From Chloroflexota bacterium (GTDB lineage Bacteria > Chloroflexota > Dormibacteria > CF-121), in assembly GCA_005882525.1 (NCBI GenBank), contig VBGO01000152.1:1-6917 (forward strand): 6,917 bases of DNA, given 5' to 3'. Of the stretch, positions 5,244 through 6,917 are shown piece after piece (the stretch's first letter is position 1; each line of letters starts with the position of its first letter). The position numbers and the translations under genes are program-made. The notes under the pieces were generated by a model. It had not been told where the DNA came from. It saw only the letters and a list, made by a program, of their open reading frames with translations, and searched no databases.

Positions 5244-6365
5244 TCAGCCGAAGGCGGCGCGCGCTACCCGACCGACCAAATCCAGCTTGGCCTGTTGCTC
5301 ATCCGGGGTGAGTTTGTTCCCCTCCATCGTCGAGGCGAAGCCGCACTGGGGGCTGAGCGCGAGCCGCTCCAGCGGAATGATGCGTGCAGCCTCGGCGATG
5401 CGTCGTTTGAGGGCGTCCTCGTCCTCGAGTCGCGGGCGCTTGGTCGTGACCAGGCCAAGGACGACAACTCGGTCTTCGGGAACCTCGCGTAACGGTTCGA
5501 AGTCCCCCGAGCGTTCGTCGTCGTACTCCAGCAGGTAACGATCGAAGCGGGTGCGGCTCAGCACCCTGGCGATCGGGCCGTAGCCCCCTTCCGCGTAGTA
5601 CTTGCTCTGGTTGTTCCCACGGCAGATGTGCATCCCGAACGTCATCCCGGCGTGGCCGGCGATGATCGCGTTGTCCATCTCGATGCATTCGTCGAGCAAC
5701 CGGTCCGGATCGCTGCCGCGGCGCCGGTAGCCTTCCCGCAAATCGTGGTCGAGCAGGGCGGCGTACTGTGGCGCGTCGATTTGCACGTAGGTACAACCGA
5801 GCCGGCCGAGCTCCGCGATCTCGCGGCGAGTGACGTCGACGATGTCGGCCAGGTACGCGTCACGCGTTGGGTATGCGTCGCGTGACTTCTCGGGATCGTA
5901 GTAGGCGGCTGCCTGCTGCGCCGAGATGAGCGTGACCTTGGCCGGGTGTGGCGTACGCGCGCGCAGGTAGGTCCATTCCTCGACGCACATGTGGTGCCGC
6001 CAGCGCAGTTTCTCGACTACGACGGGGCGGCGCAGACGGATCTTTTCTCCCTTCTCATCGCGGAATTCGATGCCCCAGCCTCCGAACTTGTCGAAGCCGT
6101 CCAGGGAATCGATCAAGTGCCCATAAAAGGCGTAACGCCTCATCTCGCCATCGGTGATCACGTCGATCCCCGCCAGGGTCTGCGTTTCGAGCGCTTCGTC
6201 GACGGCGCGATCCTCGAGATGTTTGAACTCCGCCGTCGAGATCTCTGCTTGCTCATACCGGCGGCGAGCCTCCGCCAGGTAGGGCGGACGAAGGAGGCTA
6301 CCAATCACCTCGCACTTCGCCTGAACGGCTCTCGCCAACGTTCGGTCCTGCACCTTTGTCTGCAT
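5244..6365 (-). CDS. MetE-like cobalamin-independent methionine synthase family protein (compact, catalytic domain only)
   Basis: The family transfers a methyl or similar group to a thiol activated by zinc. The 373 residues cover only the C-terminal catalytic barrel of MetE (COG0620 type); the N-terminal half of full-length MetE (about 750 residues) is absent. Visible motifs are IGSLLRPPYL (21-30), DVITDGEMRR (68-77), YVQIDAPQYA (193-202), GMHICRGNN (244-252) and SPQCGF (338-343). The expected zinc ligands are all present: His246, Cys248, Glu280 (in LLEYDDERSGDFEPL) and Cys341. Methyl donor and thiol acceptor are unknown; relatives include core methionine synthases that use methyl-corrinoid proteins and epoxyalkane:coenzyme M transferase. 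ATG 6365 is chosen because it lies 7 bases after the aconitase-like stop. A longer start at 6500 would add an implausible Arg/Ser-rich stretch inside that gene. No Shine-Dalgarno sequence is visible, so translation is probably coupled. Confidence 0.85.
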   Translation of the reverse strand: MQTKVQDRTLARAVQAKCEVIGSLLRPPYLAEARRRYEQAEISTAEFKHLEDRAVDEALETQTLAGIDVITDGEMRRYAFYGHLIDSLDGFDKFGGWGIEFRDEKGEKIRLRRPVVVEKLRWRHHMCVEEWTYLRARTPHPAKVTLISAQQAAAYYDPEKSRDAYPTRDAYLADIVDVTRREIAELGRLGCTYVQIDAPQYAALLDHDLREGYRRRGSDPDRLLDECIEMDNAIIAGHAGMTFGMHICRGNNQSKYYAEGGYGPIARVLSRTRFDRYLLEYDDERSGDFEPLREVPEDRVVVLGLVTTKRPRLEDEDALKRRIAEAARIIPLERLALSPQCGFASTMEGNKLTPDEQQAKLDLVGRVARAAFG

Positions 6366-6372
6366 CGCGTAA

Positions 6373-6917
6373 TCAGATCGAGACGTCGAAGCGCTCGGGG
6401 TTCCATTCGATGCCGAGCGTGGTCGGTCCTGCCATGTAGCCGAGCAACGCTGACGACGCCACGACGGCCGGACTTGCCAGGTAACCGAGGCCGCCGACAC
6501 CCATGCGGTTCTGCCAGTTGCGATTGAATGAGGTGATCGCTATTTCTCCTTTCTTGAGCGCGTCAGGGCCCTGGCCGAAACACGGGCCGCACCACGACGC
6601 GCGGATCTCCGCGCCGACAGAGCGGAGCACGTCGGCGATCGACTCACCATCGAGGCGCGGCTCCGGATGTTCGATGTCGCGCTTGACCCCGCCCGACCCC
6701 GGAAAGATCACGAACGTCCTCGGCGCTTTCTCGAAGCCTCGCTCGCGCCCCGCGCGGACCACGAGGGCCGCCTCGAGCAGGTCGTCGTATCCGCCATTGG
6801 TGCAGGACCCGATGAAGGCCTTGTCGAAGGCGAGCTTTTCCTGGGCGACCTCGTCAGCCGGGAAGGCATTCCCCGGGGCAAAGGGCTTGGCTATAAACGG
6901 CACCAGCTCCGACAGGT
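6373..6917 (-). CDS. Aconitase/isopropylmalate dehydratase family large subunit, C-terminal 180 residues (cut by right window edge)
   Basis: The family dehydrates and rehydrates tricarboxylates or substituted malates on a [4Fe-4S] cluster. Numbering from the window edge, the three cluster cysteines are present: Cys38 in FIGSCTNGGYDDL, and Cys109 and Cys112 in WCGPCFGQG. The substrate-binding motif TSFNRNWQNRMG (128-139) corresponds to the family SNRNFxGR motif, with Asn replacing the usual Gly. YLASPAVVASSALLGYM follows. SCTNGGYDDL, CGPCFGQ and the KKGE segment remind me more of mitochondrial-type aconitase than of LeuC. The protein ends about 40 residues after the NRN motif, so it has no fused swivel domain and should need a separate small subunit, which is not downstream. 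The frame is open to the right edge; the true start is outside the window. It is the first visible gene of the minus-strand unit. Confidence 0.85.
   Translation of the reverse strand, partial: LSELVPFIAKPFAPGNAFPADEVAQEKLAFDKAFIGSCTNGGYDDLLEAALVVRAGRERGFEKAPRTFVIFPGSGGVKRDIEHPEPRLDGESIADVLRSVGAEIRASWCGPCFGQGPDALKKGEIAITSFNRNWQNRMGVGGLGYLASPAVVASSALLGYMAGPTTLGIEWNPERFDVSI

Noticed and set aside
6366..6500. N-terminal extension of the MetE-like protein from 6500
   Set aside because: It reads through the end of the aconitase-like gene in another frame with a Ser/Arg-rich sequence. The MetE motifs begin just after ATG 6365.
5946..6527. 193-codon plus-strand frame opposite the MetE-like gene
   Set aside because: It is an antisense shadow with no domain pattern, crossing two well-supported minus-strand genes.
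1..6917. tRNA, rRNA, CRISPR array, insertion sequence or attachment site
   Set aside because: I looked for cloverleaf arms, regular direct repeats, terminal inverted repeats and transposase motifs on both strands and saw none. The window is almost entirely coding.

Overview
This is a GC-rich, very compact bacterial window with almost no intergenic DNA. The base composition, codon use and apparent leaderless promoters suit a GC-rich Gram-positive-like or deeper-branching group such as Chloroflexota (Thermomicrobia) or Actinomycetota. That placement is an inference; no rRNA or other taxonomic marker is present.

Left edge (1-216, minus): the start of an unrecognised protein that runs off the window. 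It is divergent from the main operon. The short gap holds a 21-bp imperfect palindrome (216-236) that overlaps candidate -10 elements for both directions.

Centre (239-4733, plus): four tightly packed genes. They encode the E1-alpha, E1-beta and E2 (lipoyl acyltransferase) subunits of a 2-oxoacid dehydrogenase complex of pyruvate or branched-chain type, then a DRE-TIM metallolyase of the isopropylmalate/homocitrate synthase family. The genes overlap by 1, 8 and 8 bases, and the two 8-base overlaps are nearly identical (ATGCCTGA and GTGCCTGA). No E3 gene (lipoamide dehydrogenase) is in the window; the condensing enzyme sits where E3 is often found. The simplest reading is that the complex makes an acyl-CoA which the fourth enzyme condenses with a 2-oxo acid.

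Right part (4730-6917, minus): a 5'-truncated aconitase/isopropylmalate dehydratase large-subunit gene, a compact MetE-like zinc methyltransferase 7 bases downstream of it, and then a short protein with ECF sigma-factor region 2 whose region 4 is cut off. The sigma-like gene has a near-consensus promoter of its own (TTGACA-N16-GATAAT) which would start transcription at an internal ATG. Its stop codon overlaps the stop codon of the condensing-enzyme gene, so the two transcription units meet tail to tail with no terminator between them.

A condensing enzyme of the LeuA/NifV type and an aconitase-type dehydratase are consecutive activities in 2-oxoacid chain elongation (leucine, homocitrate/lysine and related routes). 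The two convergent units may therefore feed one pathway. Neither the dehydratase swivel subunit nor the 3-carboxylate dehydrogenase is visible, so the product cannot be named.
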